Assembly (NCBI RefSeq): GCF_000812685.1
Contig: NZ_JWIF01000056.1
Coordinates: 186,001-250,000 of the forward strand
DNA from: Halocynthiibacter namhaensis
GTDB lineage: Bacteria > Pseudomonadota > Alphaproteobacteria > Rhodobacterales > Rhodobacteraceae
Length of the DNA: 64,000 nt
Direction of reading: 5' to 3'
Shown here: positions 1 to 8,816 of the stretch, piece after piece
How the letters are laid out: every line of letters starts with the position of its first letter
Position numbering within the stretch: position 1 is the first letter of the stretch
The notes under the pieces: model-generated
What the model was told of the DNA's origin: nothing
The model's database searches: none
The model's input: the letters and a program-made list of their open reading frames with translations, nothing else
Made by a program: the position numbers and the translations under genes

Positions 1-735
1 TTCATTTTTGTTACGTCGCGCGGAAAAAGCGCACTTGAAGACTATTTTGACTTCGCGCCTGAGCTTGAAAACTCGTTGCGCGAAAAGGGCAAAACGGAAC
101 TGTTGGAGGCCCTGAAGGCAACCAATATGGAAAGTGGCGCGATTGCTTACATTCGACAACATCAGGCCCTGGGGCTTGGTCACGCGGTATGGTGTGCGCG
201 CCGGTTGATCGCGAATGAACCATTTGCCGTTATCTTGCCGGATGATGTGATCGCCGCAGATACACCTTGCCTGCAACAAATGGTTGAAGCCTATGAAGAA
301 ACTGGCGGGTCCATGGTTGCTGCGATGGAAGTCCCACAGGAAAAAACATCCTCTTACGGTGTTTTGGACGTGAAAGATGACATGGGCGCTTTGGTGTCTG
401 TGAAAGGCATGGTCGAAAAACCTGATGCAGACCAAGCCCCATCGAACCTTGCGGTGATTGGACGTTATATTCTTGCACCAAAAGTTCTACAGAACCTCAG
501 TAATATTAAGCGCGGCGCGGGTGGTGAGATCCAACTGACTGACGCGATCGCCCAAGAGATCGAGAACGGCCGCGACGTCTTTGGTTACCGCTTCCGTGGG
601 CAACGTTTTGATTGCGGCTCAAAAGCTGGGTTCTTGCAAGCGACCGTGGCGTTCGGTTTGTCTCGCCCCGATTTGAAAGATGAATTCTCAGAGTTCTTAG
701 ATGGCATGTCGATGCTGAAGCAAGCAGCACAATAA
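1..735 (+). CDS. galU: UTP--glucose-1-phosphate uridylyltransferase, 5' truncated by window edge
   Basis: The enzyme makes UDP-glucose from UTP and glucose 1-phosphate in the cytoplasm, the precursor for galactose epimerisation and surface polysaccharides. The frame is open from base 1 and reads FVTSRGKSALEDYFD, a typical GalU stretch, so the true start lies outside the window. About 244 residues are visible against roughly 295 in the family, so about 50 N-terminal residues, including the nucleotide-binding loop, are missing. Family motifs VEKP (about residue 137) and GGEIQLTDAI near the C-terminus are present. A TTG at 76 could be mistaken for the start but is internal. galE follows after 12 bases, so the two are probably one operon. 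Identification is secure from the motifs. Confidence 0.93.
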   Translation, partial: FIFVTSRGKSALEDYFDFAPELENSLREKGKTELLEALKATNMESGAIAYIRQHQALGLGHAVWCARRLIANEPFAVILPDDVIAADTPCLQQMVEAYEETGGSMVAAMEVPQEKTSSYGVLDVKDDMGALVSVKGMVEKPDADQAPSNLAVIGRYILAPKVLQNLSNIKRGAGGEIQLTDAIAQEIENGRDVFGYRFRGQRFDCGSKAGFLQATVAFGLSRPDLKDEFSEFLDGMSMLKQAAQ

Positions 736-747
736 CAGGACGAAATT

Positions 748-1730
748 GTGACAAATATTCTGGTGACTGGCGGCGCGGGCTATATCGGTTCACACGCATG
801 TAAAGTGCTGAAGAATGCGGGTTATACCCCCGTTACATTCGATAATTTCATCACCGGATGGCGAGACGCCATAAAGTTTGGCCCTTATGTTGAAGGCGAT
901 TTACTGGATCGCGCCAGCATTGACGCAGCCTTTGCTGAATATCAGCCCGTTGGCGTCATGCATTTTGCAGCTCTAAGTCAAGTCGGCGAAAGCATGACAC
1001 AGCCGGGTACATATTGGCAAAACAATGTGATGGGGTCCCTCAACCTGATCGAGGCCACTGTCGCTGCGGGTTGCAAGAATTTTGTCTTTTCATCCACTTG
1101 CGCCACATATGGCGAACAAGACAACGTTGTTTTGGATGAGAATTGCGCGCAGCTGCCCATCAATGCTTATGGCGCGTCTAAGCGCGCTATTGAAGATATC
1201 CTCGCGAACTTCGGCGAAAGCCATGGGTTGAACCATGTGATTTTCCGGTACTTTAACGTCGCAGGCGCCGATCCTGATGGCGAGGTCGGCGAATTCCACC
1301 AACCCGAAACACATTTGGTTCCATTGATGCTGGATGCATCAGTGGCAAACGTGGCGCATTGACGGTTTTTGGCACGGATTATGACACGCCCGACGGCACG
1401 TGCATTCGTGATTATGTGCATGTGATGGATCTTGTTGATGCGCATTTGCTGGGTCTGAAATGGCTTGAGCAAGGCAAAGGCAGTCGTGCGTTTAACCTTG
1501 GCACGGGGTCAGGGTATTCAGTACGTGAAGTGATCGAGCAAAGCCAAGTTGTTACCAACAAGCCTGTACCACATTCAGAAGGGCCACGCCGCCCAGGTGA
1601 TTGCACCAAGCTGGTGTCTGGAAGTCAGCGCGCGATGGATGAGTTGGGCTGGACGCCAGAAAGATCATCTCTATCTGAGATGATCAAAGATGCGTGGCGT
1701 TGGCAGCAAAATGGGCATTACGACCAATAA
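748..1730 (+). pseudogene. galE: UDP-glucose 4-epimerase, interrupted by a one-base frameshift
   Basis: GalE interconverts UDP-glucose and UDP-galactose in the cytoplasm. The first frame starts at a GTG (748) with AGGA eight bases before it and carries the NAD-binding motif TGGAGYIGSH (residues 7-16), the SSTCATYG segment and the catalytic YGASK (Tyr141, Lys145). It ends early at 1362. The remaining third continues in another frame: read from 1338 it gives ISGKRGALTVFGTDYDTPDG, exactly the expected continuation, down to the stop at 1730. One missing base near 1336-1340 explains the break; repaired, the product has 327 residues, the normal length. No other damage is visible, so this is either a very recent mutation or a sequencing/assembly error. 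It follows galU closely. Confidence 0.9.
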
Positions 1731-1813
1731 AGTGACAGCTAAATATTTCAGTTTATGTGGTTTTCTTTTTGAGGTAGTTCTGCAGTGGTTAGAAATGCCG
1801 CAGGACGCATAGG

Positions 1814-2860
1814 TTGAGCAAAGCCAAGACATACGGTCAATTCCCAGTTCTAAGAGACCTCGCATATGCATATAAACTGCGTTTGCGACGCAAACGTTTG
1901 TTGTGGCGCGCGTTCCGAAAGCGCCGTGAACTGACCGTTGTTTCAGATTGCACCCAGACCATCGTTGCCGATGATATCCTTCTGTTCTCGACTGTGCGCA
2001 ATGAAGTGGATCGCCTGCCATATTTCATCGATCATTACCGAAAGCTGGGTGTCCGGCATTTCCTATTTGTGGACAACGCTAGTACGGATGGCACCGCAGA
2101 TTTTTTGGCTGCACAGCCCGATGTTTCGCTTTGGCATGCGGAGGCTAGTTACAAAAAATCCCGCTTTGGTGTCGATTGGTTGACATATTTACAAGGAAAG
2201 TTTGCGGATGGTCATTGGTGCATCACGGCTGATGCCGATGAATTGCTGGTCTATGCAGACGATACAAGGTGCGATCTACGCCAACTTACATCGTGGCTGG
2301 ACACGCGTGATATTCCCGTGTTTTCCGCGTTGATGCTGGACATGTTTCCGGAAAACTCGCTTGGGCAAGATGCATACCAAGCAGGGGAAGATCCGATTGT
2401 ATCCCTTCCTTGGTTCTCGCCGGACGGATATTATTGGGAATGGCAGCCAAAGTACCGCAATATGTCAATTCGAGGTGGGGCACGTGAACGTGTGTTCTTT
2501 TCCCAAAAGCCCGGCCATGCACCACATCTGAACAAGACACCTTTGGTGCGATGGTCTCGCAAATATGTTTACAGCAGTTCCACGCATCTTCTGTTGCCGC
2601 GGCGATTAAATGCCGGATTCGATCAGCGTAACAACCCTCCGACGGGGGCCTTGTTGCACACAAAATTCCTCAACAGTGTTGTGGCGAAATCCATTGAGGA
2701 AAAGCAGCGACGGGAACATTTCACTTATACCGAACGCTATGACCGATATTATGACGATATTATCGCGCGGCCTTGCCTGCGCGATGAACATTCACTGCGA
2801 TATGGCGGCCCAGAACAGTTGGCGCAACTTGGGCTGATCTCCGGGGGGGGTTGGAGTTAA
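1814..2860 (+). CDS. Glycosyltransferase family 2-like protein (Glyco_tranf_2_4 type)
   Basis: This is a 348-residue predicted cytoplasmic or membrane-associated glycosyltransferase. The core at residues 53-100 has the DDILLFSTVRNE start and the LFVDNASTDGT loop, and DADE (140-143) supplies the likely metal/nucleotide-binding acidic motif. The N-terminal 40 residues are rich in Lys and Arg. The chosen start is a TTG at 1814 with AGGA about nine bases upstream; no ATG fits in frame before the core. It lies 83 bases after galE, so it may use the UDP-sugars made by the two genes before it, for a surface glycan (inference). A run of eight G at 2843-2850 sits just before the stop, so the last residues depend on the exact length of that run. 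Acceptor and sugar cannot be told. Confidence 0.8.
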   Translation: MSKAKTYGQFPVLRDLAYAYKLRLRRKRLLWRAFRKRRELTVVSDCTQTIVADDILLFSTVRNEVDRLPYFIDHYRKLGVRHFLFVDNASTDGTADFLAAQPDVSLWHAEASYKKSRFGVDWLTYLQGKFADGHWCITADADELLVYADDTRCDLRQLTSWLDTRDIPVFSALMLDMFPENSLGQDAYQAGEDPIVSLPWFSPDGYYWEWQPKYRNMSIRGGARERVFFSQKPGHAPHLNKTPLVRWSRKYVYSSSTHLLLPRRLNAGFDQRNNPPTGALLHTKFLNSVVAKSIEEKQRREHFTYTERYDRYYDDIIARPCLRDEHSLRYGGPEQLAQLGLISGGGWS

Positions 2861-2867
2861 GAACCCG

Positions 2868-4334
2868 CTACGTTCCGCAAAATGTTTGGTATGCGGGCAT
2901 TCCTTGGGGTGCAGGTTGGGCGTATTCTTCAAAGTCTGCGCGTTTGGTGAATGGCTTACTGAGAACGCTGAGTAAGGTGGAAACATCGGCAAGATCGTTG
3001 CTTTCCGTGGCGGCCTGCAGCGTCTGTTCAACCATGTGATTGCGTGGGATATAAATCGGATTAACGCTGTCCATGTCGGTGAAAATCGCGGTTTCGGCGC
3101 GGGCTTCAGCCTGTAGGCGTGCGCGCCACCTTACGTGCCAAGCGCGTATCTCGCTTGGATCAGCAAAGCGGTCACAAGTCTGTTTGGCGTCCGGCAGTGT
3201 TCGGAAGAAACCAGTATAGTCGACGTTTGCACCGTCAAGCAGTTGAAACAGATCTGCCAGTAGATCTCGATCACCGCTGTCTTGATGTTGTAAGCCACAT
3301 TTCCTGCGAATTAAGGTCTGCCAGAACTGTAAATGCTGGGCCATAAAGCCATTTACGACATCGCCGGCCAACTGGATGGCACGGTCAGGGTCACCAGGTG
3401 CGATCAGATCAAGCAAGCTTTCGGCAAGACGCGCCAAATTCCATTGCGCCATCTGCGGCTGGCGACCATAGGCATACCGCCTCATACGATCAATGGAGCT
3501 GAACACGGTCTGCGGATCATATGCGTCCATAAACGCGCAAGGCCCATAATCGATGGTTTCGCCTGAAATCGTCATATTGTCAGTGTTCATCACACCATGC
3601 ACAAACCCAACCGACATCCATTTCGCCAATAACTTGGCTTGGCGTTCAGAAACGCGCATGAGGAATTGCAAATATTGGTCATCTTGATTGGCAAGATCGG
3701 GGTCATGGCGGGCGATGGCGTAATCGGCCAATTGCCTTACCTTATCCGTCTCACGCCGAGCTGCGAAAAACTGGAAAGTGCCGACACGCAGGTGACTGGA
3801 TGCGATCCGGGCCAAAACCGCGCCGGGTTCAGGGCCGTTTTGGCGCATGATTTGTTGGCCTGTCGTACAGGCGGCCAAAGCGCGGGTGGTGGGAATGTTC
3901 AGCGCATGCATTGCCTCGCCCATGATATATTCACGCAAAACCGGGGCCAGAACGGCCTTGCCGTCGCCGCCGCGCGAAAATGGCGTTTTACCGGATCCTT
4001 TGAGATGTAGGTCGAAACGTCCATCTTCGCTCACTATCTCGCCCAGCAACAACGCCCGCCCATCACCCAGTTTTGGCGAAAAGTTCCCAAATTGATGCCC
4101 GGCATATGCCATGGCGAGGGGTTTTGATGTGTTGGGGATGAGGCCACCAGTCAAAACACGCGCGCCCTCTTCACTGTTGAATGTCGCGGCATCCAACCCA
4201 AGTTCACGTGCGAGATCATGATTAAATAGTGCGATTTGAGGGTTGGGAACGATATCCCCGGTCCAAGACGTGTAACATCCCGTCAATTGATCGGCGTAGG
4301 TGTTCTCAAAGGGAAATTGCAGCAGATCAGTCAT
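2868..4334 (-). CDS. selO: Protein adenylyltransferase SelO (YdiU/UPF0061 family)
   Basis: SelO is a pseudokinase-fold enzyme known to transfer AMP to Ser, Thr or Tyr of target proteins, with a role in redox stress. The 488-residue product shows the family blocks YAGHQFGNFSPKLGDGRA, KGSGKTPFSRGGDGKAVL and HGVMNTDNMTISGETIDYGP, the last holding the metal-binding Asn and Asp. The start is placed at MTDLLQFP (4334); the open frame runs further upstream but that region lies inside arfB. Its ATG overlaps the arfB stop (ATGACTGA), which points to translational coupling. Unlike some relatives it ends in a normal C-terminus with CGT before the stop; a Cys (selenocysteine position in eukaryotes) is third from the end. 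It is convergent with the glycosyltransferase, seven bases apart. Confidence 0.92.
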   Translation of the reverse strand: MTDLLQFPFENTYADQLTGCYTSWTGDIVPNPQIALFNHDLARELGLDAATFNSEEGARVLTGGLIPNTSKPLAMAYAGHQFGNFSPKLGDGRALLLGEIVSEDGRFDLHLKGSGKTPFSRGGDGKAVLAPVLREYIMGEAMHALNIPTTRALAACTTGQQIMRQNGPEPGAVLARIASSHLRVGTFQFFAARRETDKVRQLADYAIARHDPDLANQDDQYLQFLMRVSERQAKLLAKWMSVGFVHGVMNTDNMTISGETIDYGPCAFMDAYDPQTVFSSIDRMRRYAYGRQPQMAQWNLARLAESLLDLIAPGDPDRAIQLAGDVVNGFMAQHLQFWQTLIRRKCGLQHQDSGDRDLLADLFQLLDGANVDYTGFFRTLPDAKQTCDRFADPSEIRAWHVRWRARLQAEARAETAIFTDMDSVNPIYIPRNHMVEQTLQAATESNDLADVSTLLSVLSKPFTKRADFEEYAQPAPQGMPAYQTFCGT

Positions 4335-4746
4335 CAGATTGTATTTTTCCACGTAAAGTTTTGACTTCGCCCCGACGAGTTTTTGCATCCATCCGGCGAC
4401 GTTTTGAGCCCAATGTCGGTCGTGTAGCGATGCGCCGTTTGGGGCGTTCCAGGGCTTGTTTTATCAATTCAGTCAGGCGGTCACGGGCAATTTCGCGGTT
4501 TCGCGCTTGGCTGCGTGTGTCTTCAACGCGCAAAACCAAAGCGCCTTCCAAGGTCCAGCGTCGTCCGGCCAATCGTTTCAGGCGGGCCTTCACGGGTTCT
4601 GGCAGATTTGGGCTGCGCGCGGCTTCGAAGCGCAATTCCACGGCCGTGGAAACCTTGTTCACGTTTTGCCCACCGGGGCCAGAAGACCGCGTGAAGCTTT
4701 CGGAAAGTTCCCAATCCGCGATGGTGATAGTGTCGTTGATACGCAT
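4327..4746 (-). CDS. arfB: Alternative ribosome-rescue factor / peptidyl-tRNA hydrolase ArfB
   Basis: ArfB (YaeJ) enters stalled ribosomes and hydrolyses peptidyl-tRNA. The 139-residue product has the catalytic GGQ motif at residues 25-27 within RSSGPGGQNVNK, as in class I release factors but without their codon-recognition domains. The C-terminus from about residue 105 is rich in Arg and Lys, matching the tail that inserts into the mRNA channel in ArfB. Length and layout are normal for the family. It overlaps the selO start by eight bases. A terminator hairpin lies about 30 bases upstream of its start, so it probably has its own promoter between that hairpin and the start, or depends on read-through. 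Confidence 0.92.
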   Translation of the reverse strand: MRINDTITIADWELSESFTRSSGPGGQNVNKVSTAVELRFEAARSPNLPEPVKARLKRLAGRRWTLEGALVLRVEDTRSQARNREIARDRLTELIKQALERPKRRIATRPTLGSKRRRMDAKTRRGEVKTLRGKIQSDD

Positions 4747-4773
4747 TTGGCCAAGCTAAGCTGTGATGTCTCA

Positions 4774-4809
4774 AAATGAAAGAGCCCCTGCGGATGTCGC
4801 AGAGGCTCT
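4774..4809 (-). terminator. Rho-independent terminator of the small unit at 4.8-5.0 kb
   Basis: On the minus strand a 12-pair stem with one mismatch (4798-4809 with 4781-4792) and a five-base loop is followed by TTTCATTTT. It ends transcription coming from the small reading frame at 4868-4936, upstream of arfB. Confidence 0.75.
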
Positions 4810-4867
4810 TCTCGAGAATTGGAGGTGGCAAGCAGGGCCCTGAAGCCCGGAGCCGAGATCACATTCG

Positions 4868-4936
4868 CTAAGATTGCCTGTCGAATGCTCCCTCGTTCGT
4901 AACCTTCACCAGCTGCTCCTGTTTCCCAATAATCAT
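4868..4936 (-). CDS. Candidate 22-residue small protein or leader peptide in its own short transcript
   Basis: On the minus strand a strong Shine-Dalgarno sequence GGGAGGTG lies five bases before an ATG that opens a 22-codon frame, MIIGKQEQLVKVTNEGAFDRQS, ending in TAG. It is followed by about 60 non-coding bases and then a good terminator at 4774-4809, so the region from about 4990 to 4774 looks like a self-contained transcript of roughly 200 bases between the YhhQ gene and arfB. Bases 4821-4830 on the transcript read CACCTCC, complementary to the GGAGGTG of the Shine-Dalgarno sequence, so the RNA could fold to hide its own ribosome site. I do not recognise the peptide. It could equally be a small regulatory RNA in which the short frame is incidental; an overlapping longer frame (from 4964) has no good ribosome site. 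Confidence 0.4.
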   Translation of the reverse strand: MIIGKQEQLVKVTNEGAFDRQS

Positions 4937-5004
4937 TGGCACCTCCCTTCTGGTTGATATTCACACCATGAGGTTGCCATAGATTTTGTGTTTGTCAAAA
5001 TAAA

Positions 5005-5625
5005 TTATACAGGATGTGCCCGTGAATTTTTTGTGAAGGCCCGGAAGGGTACCAGTGCGATCAGGCTTAAGGTCAGCTTGACCATCCAATCAGCGACCGC
5101 AAGCGACACCCACAGCGGGGCCATGAAGCCAACGCCAAGTAAGGGCAAAACCTCGCCGGCCCAGGACACATCATTGCCTGGCTCAAGGAAGATAAAGCCG
5201 GCAGAAAACGCGATGGTAAAGAAGATCGCGGTATCAACCGTTGATCCGATCAACGTGGATGCCAAGGGCGCACGCCACCAAGCGCCTTCACGTAGGCGGT
5301 TGAAGATGGCGACATCCAAAAGTTGCGCGGTCAGGAAGGCCAAACCAGACCCTATTGCGATGCGCAGGGTCACAAGTGGGCCAAACTCACCCATGATCTG
5401 TGTGCCGATGAACGAACAGATGATGCCGGTCACAAAGCCGACGAAAACCACTTTACGCGCGGCCTGTGCGCCATATACGCGGTTCATAATGTCGGTGACA
5501 AGGAAGGCGAAAGGATAGGTGAAAGCACCCCAGGTCAACCAGCTGCCAAGCAGGTGTTGAACAAGGATGTTAGAGGTGACCACAATTGCGGCCATGGCAA
5601 GAATGCCGGGGAGAAGACGTGTCAT
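5005..5625 (-). CDS. Queuosine precursor transporter, YhhQ family
   Basis: YhhQ-family proteins are inner-membrane permeases that import queuosine precursors (preQ0/preQ1) used in tRNA modification. The product has 206 residues from the start at MTRLLPGI (5625) and five to six hydrophobic segments, with the family pattern FTYPFAFLVTDIMNRVYG after the first helices and a second conserved stretch ASTLIGSTVDTAIFFTIAF. A start seven codons earlier is possible, but no ribosome site separates them clearly. The gene stands alone on the minus strand, 87 bases after the esterase-like gene. I looked upstream for a preQ1 riboswitch and saw no convincing one. Substrate is by family only. Confidence 0.85.
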   Translation of the reverse strand: MTRLLPGILAMAAIVVTSNILVQHLLGSWLTWGAFTYPFAFLVTDIMNRVYGAQAARKVVFVGFVTGIICSFIGTQIMGEFGPLVTLRIAIGSGLAFLTAQLLDVAIFNRLREGAWWRAPLASTLIGSTVDTAIFFTIAFSAGFIFLEPGNDVSWAGEVLPLLGVGFMAPLWVSLAVADWMVKLTLSLIALVPFRAFTKNSRAHPV

Positions 5626-5712
5626 GATATGATCCCGTTTTATCAAGGTAGCGGAGAACTCGGCCCCATGTCATACGGGACGGCGCGCTTTAGCACGGGC
5701 CGCGCCGATAAA

Positions 5713-6612
5713 TCAAGGCATTACATATTCGACAAATTCGGTGGTTTGCAGAATGAAATAATTATTGTCCGACACCATCGTGATGCGTATGCGCCATTGA
5801 TCGTCACGCCAAAGGGAAATTCCTTCAAGATTGTCGTGCTGACCGGGTGTGGTTTTCAAAATGACCTCGCCTTCAGAAATATGATCGCCCGTAATGGTGA
5901 ACCGCCTGATACGGCTGGCAAATCCAGGGAATGCCAGTTTGCGTTCAAGCAAATAAAACATGCCATCGGGGCCGAAATCTGCACCCACCGCCAAGAAACC
6001 ATCATGACGCGCAATGGCAAAAGGTTGATCCCAGAGATCATGTCGATACCGCCAAACTGGGAAGTCACCGCCATCACGTGGGTCTTCGGGCAGGGTGAAA
6101 TATGCGCCGTTCTCATCAACGGCCAAAGCTTCTAGCGCGGCGTTTTCAGGCAATTGCCGGAACGCATCGGGGCGTGTGTGGCGTATCAAGTCTATGGTTT
6201 CGGCATGCGTATCTGGCACGGATGAAAGGCGCGGAACACCTTCAAACGAAAGCATAAGATTGCCGTTTTTTGACAAAGCGAGACCTTCGCTGTCGCCGGA
6301 TTTCCCACGAAATTCTTGCCCGTCCACATCACGTAATGACATAGCAGGTGCAATCAACATGTCCGAAATCTGGGTTTGATTGCGTGCAAACTGCCCCTCG
6401 AACAGAATGGCCCGATCACTGAGAACAAAGAAACGATTGCCATCCTCACTGATTTCCAGCGCTGATAGGCCACCAAACCCGGCAATCACATTGCCGGGGG
6501 CGAAGCTGCTTAGATATTGCGCTTGGGGGGCTGGGCTCTGCTGATCTTGGGCTATTGCACCGGTACAGATCAGCAGAAAAGCCGCTAGCGCGAGTTTAGA
6601 ACGTCTACGCAT
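5713..6612 (-). CDS. Secreted esterase-like activity of phytase family protein
   Basis: A 299-residue exported protein of the family named 'esterase-like activity of phytase' (PF13449), which folds as a beta-propeller. Residues 1-21 are a signal peptide (basic start, hydrophobic core, cleavage after AIA). The body shows repeated propeller-type strands such as FGGLSALEISEDGNRFFVLSDRA and SEGLALSKNGNLML, and ends near HDNLEGISLW. Family members are periplasmic or secreted; the natural substrate is unknown. The gene overlaps the 3' end of mepA by 28 bases, so the two are cotranscribed and probably coupled, suggesting a shared periplasmic setting. Confidence 0.8.
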   Translation of the reverse strand: MRRRSKLALAAFLLICTGAIAQDQQSPAPQAQYLSSFAPGNVIAGFGGLSALEISEDGNRFFVLSDRAILFEGQFARNQTQISDMLIAPAMSLRDVDGQEFRGKSGDSEGLALSKNGNLMLSFEGVPRLSSVPDTHAETIDLIRHTRPDAFRQLPENAALEALAVDENGAYFTLPEDPRDGGDFPVWRYRHDLWDQPFAIARHDGFLAVGADFGPDGMFYLLERKLAFPGFASRIRRFTITGDHISEGEVILKTTPGQHDNLEGISLWRDDQWRIRITMVSDNNYFILQTTEFVEYVMP

Positions 6613-7454
6613 TTTTGTGGCAGGTCGGAAACACGCAATTCGCGGCGCGGCTGTGGTGCTGGCGCATTAGGGTCACGTGGTTGTGGAGGGGGCGGGTCAA
6701 GAATGTCATTCACCCAACGTTGCGCATCGGCACAGCCATCACCTGCTGGGGGTGGGGCTTGGTTTTCGCAATTTCGCGATCCGCGCTGACAGCGCAAGCG
6801 GACATGAAAGTGGTAATGATGCCCATACCAAGGGCGAATCTTATTCAACCAAGAACGATCCCCAGTTTCGTCGTTGCACATTTGCACCTTCGCACCTGGA
6901 AATACGAAAATACGTGCAACTTCGGGGTCGCTGGCGGCCGCGCGTAGGATCGCATGGTGTTCGGGTGTCCAATTGTTGTTCACAAAAGCACCACCGGCAC
7001 GACGCATAGAGATCGAGCTGAGGTTCTCACGTTGACGCCGCGAAAGGTTTAAATCCATCGCCGGGCGCATCCAAATATCGATATCAAGACCGATCTGGTG
7101 TGAACGGTGCCCGGACAGCATGGGGCCGCCACGGGGCTGCGACATGTCGCCAATGTAAAGGCCATTCCAGCCGATATCGCGGGCCTCACGCGAGAGACGT
7201 TGCACAAAGTCGACGGTGCGGGGATGGGCCCAGTTGCGGTTGCGCGACAGACGCATCGCCTGCCAAGTGCGCCCGGTTTCAGCCAATTGTTCGGCACCTG
7301 CGATGCAGCCCTTGGCGTAAGATCCGTGCGACCTCGCACGTTGATTAGAGGCCTCATCATGGGCGCCAAAAAACTGTTTGGCTGGTGCATCTTGGGCGTG
7401 AATTGGCAATGCCGCCCCCAGCGCCAGACATGCGGAAAGGAATAGATATTTCAT
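6585..7454 (-). CDS. mepA: Penicillin-insensitive murein DD-endopeptidase MepA
   Basis: MepA cuts D-alanyl-meso-diaminopimelyl cross-links in periplasmic peptidoglycan and needs zinc. The 289-residue product begins with a signal peptide (residues 1-20, cleavage after IHA). The LAS metallopeptidase zinc motif is seen as SGHRSHQIGLDIDIW, with His119 and Asp126 as ligands and His116 near by, and HHYHFHVRL at 212-220 supplies the C-terminal His residues. The C-terminal 60 residues are rich in Pro and end in a Cys-containing tail. Length matches the family. It is first of a two-gene unit with the esterase-like gene and lies 12 bases after the MFS gene stop, so all three may be cotranscribed. Confidence 0.93.
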   Translation of the reverse strand: MKYLFLSACLALGAALPIHAQDAPAKQFFGAHDEASNQRARSHGSYAKGCIAGAEQLAETGRTWQAMRLSRNRNWAHPRTVDFVQRLSREARDIGWNGLYIGDMSQPRGGPMLSGHRSHQIGLDIDIWMRPAMDLNLSRRQRENLSSISMRRAGGAFVNNNWTPEHHAILRAAASDPEVARIFVFPGAKVQMCNDETGDRSWLNKIRPWYGHHYHFHVRLRCQRGSRNCENQAPPPAGDGCADAQRWVNDILDPPPPQPRDPNAPAPQPRRELRVSDLPQKCVDVLNSR

Positions 7455-7466
7455 TAAATAGCCTCG

Positions 7467-8801
7467 TTACGAATTCTGCTCACCTTCGGGTTTTACCCAT
7501 TTCAACAGCACCAGACCAATAAGGAACAATGCGATAAGCGGAGCGATGCCGACAGCTTGATTGCCGAAGGTGCTGGTGAAGTAGAAGATCAGGAATGGCG
7601 CGATGAAAGACGTGGCTTTGCCGGATAGCGCGTAAAGCCCAAAGGCTTCGGTCATGCGATTGGGGTTGGCTTGGCGCACCATCATCGTGCGGCTGGCAGA
7701 TTGCAACGCGCCGCCAGCTGCACCGATCAATGCCCCAACGAAATAGAAGGCAATGTCTGGTAAGTATGACGCGGCATCAACCGGGATGCCCATGACAGAT
7801 TGACGATTGATGAAGACGGCCAAGATCACGGCAAGAGTTAGCGCAAGAACACAGGTGACGATCACGGGTTTCGGACCAAATTTTTCATCTGCACGCCCGC
7901 CGTACCATGCAAAAATCGCGCCCGTGATAATGGCGAGAATACCGAAGATGCCCGTGCTTACGACGCTCCAGCCCAGGACGCCTGATGCGTATAATCCGCC
8001 AAAAACATAGATCCCGTTCAATGCGTCGCGGTAAAACATGGATGACAACAGATAGGCCGCTAGACTGCCTTGTGTGCGCAACCCAGAAACAGTTTTTCCG
8101 AGTCCCTTCAGGGCTTTACCGATTTGCACTCCCGACACGGATGAGGTCTTGGGGTCTTTCACCCATAGGAAAAATGGGATCATACCAAGGATGAACCAAA
8201 TGGCTGTGAGCGGGCCAACAAATCGTGTGCCTTCGCGCTGGGCCGCGTCAAAACCAAACAATGGGTCCATTCCGATTAGGGTTTTGCCATTGCCTTGTTC
8301 TGCAAAAAACAAAAGCATAACCACAAGCGTGATCAAGCCTCCCACGTAGCCAAATGCCCAGCCATTGCCTGAGATGCGCCCAACTTCTTCGCGAGAGCCA
8401 AGATCAGGCAACATGGAATTTGTGAAAATCGTCGCGAATTCCATCCCTATCAACCCGATCACGAAGAAGATCATCACGGTGTTTAAGTTCGTAGCCTCAG
8501 GTGCGGCGATCCATAGACCGGCAGATCCGATCACATACATGACCGAAAACAACCAAATCCAGCGCACACGATTGCCTGCGTTGTCAGCAATCGCACCCAA
8601 AACTGGGGCGATGACGGCGATGATCAGACCTGCCATACCGACATACCAGCCCCAAAGGGCTTGGGCTTCAGCGCCATCGCCAATGATAGATTTGATGTAG
8701 GGGCCGAAAATGAACGTCAGTAAAAGCGTGTTGTAAGGTTGGCTGGCCCAGTCAAAAAAGAACCAACCCCAGATTTTCTTGCGCAATGAAATCTCAGACA
8801 A
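7467..8801 (-). CDS. MFS transporter, UMF1/Atg22-like
   Basis: A 444-residue inner-membrane permease with about 12 hydrophobic segments. The N-terminus MSEISLRKKIWGWFFFDWAS followed by QPYNTLLLTFIFGPY is the signature of the UMF1 branch of the major facilitator superfamily, related to the vacuolar amino-acid effluxer Atg22. Substrate is unknown. The start is a TTG at 8801 with AGAGGTG just upstream on the minus strand; no ATG fits before the conserved N-terminus. An inverted repeat (8817-8854) sits immediately upstream. It precedes mepA by 12 bases. Confidence 0.85.
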   Translation of the reverse strand: MSEISLRKKIWGWFFFDWASQPYNTLLLTFIFGPYIKSIIGDGAEAQALWGWYVGMAGLIIAVIAPVLGAIADNAGNRVRWIWLFSVMYVIGSAGLWIAAPEATNLNTVMIFFVIGLIGMEFATIFTNSMLPDLGSREEVGRISGNGWAFGYVGGLITLVVMLLFFAEQGNGKTLIGMDPLFGFDAAQREGTRFVGPLTAIWFILGMIPFFLWVKDPKTSSVSGVQIGKALKGLGKTVSGLRTQGSLAAYLLSSMFYRDALNGIYVFGGLYASGVLGWSVVSTGIFGILAIITGAIFAWYGGRADEKFGPKPVIVTCVLALTLAVILAVFINRQSVMGIPVDAASYLPDIAFYFVGALIGAAGGALQSASRTMMVRQANPNRMTEAFGLYALSGKATSFIAPFLIFYFTSTFGNQAVGIAPLIALFLIGLVLLKWVKPEGEQNS

Positions 8802-8816
8802 ACCTACACCTCTATA

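Noticed and set aside
2843-2850. Eight-G run near the glycosyltransferase stop as a phase-variation switch
   Set aside because: Equal runs occur harmlessly in leuS and ftsK; a shift here would change only the last residues.
4659-4964. 101-residue minus-strand frame overlapping arfB and the small transcript
   Set aside because: It reads through the terminator and into arfB; the 22-codon frame has the better ribosome site.
5626-5712. preQ1 riboswitch before the YhhQ gene
   Set aside because: The short stem and A-rich tail of preQ1-I are not present.
5323-6135. 270-residue plus-strand frame
   Set aside because: Antisense shadow spanning the YhhQ and esterase-like genes.
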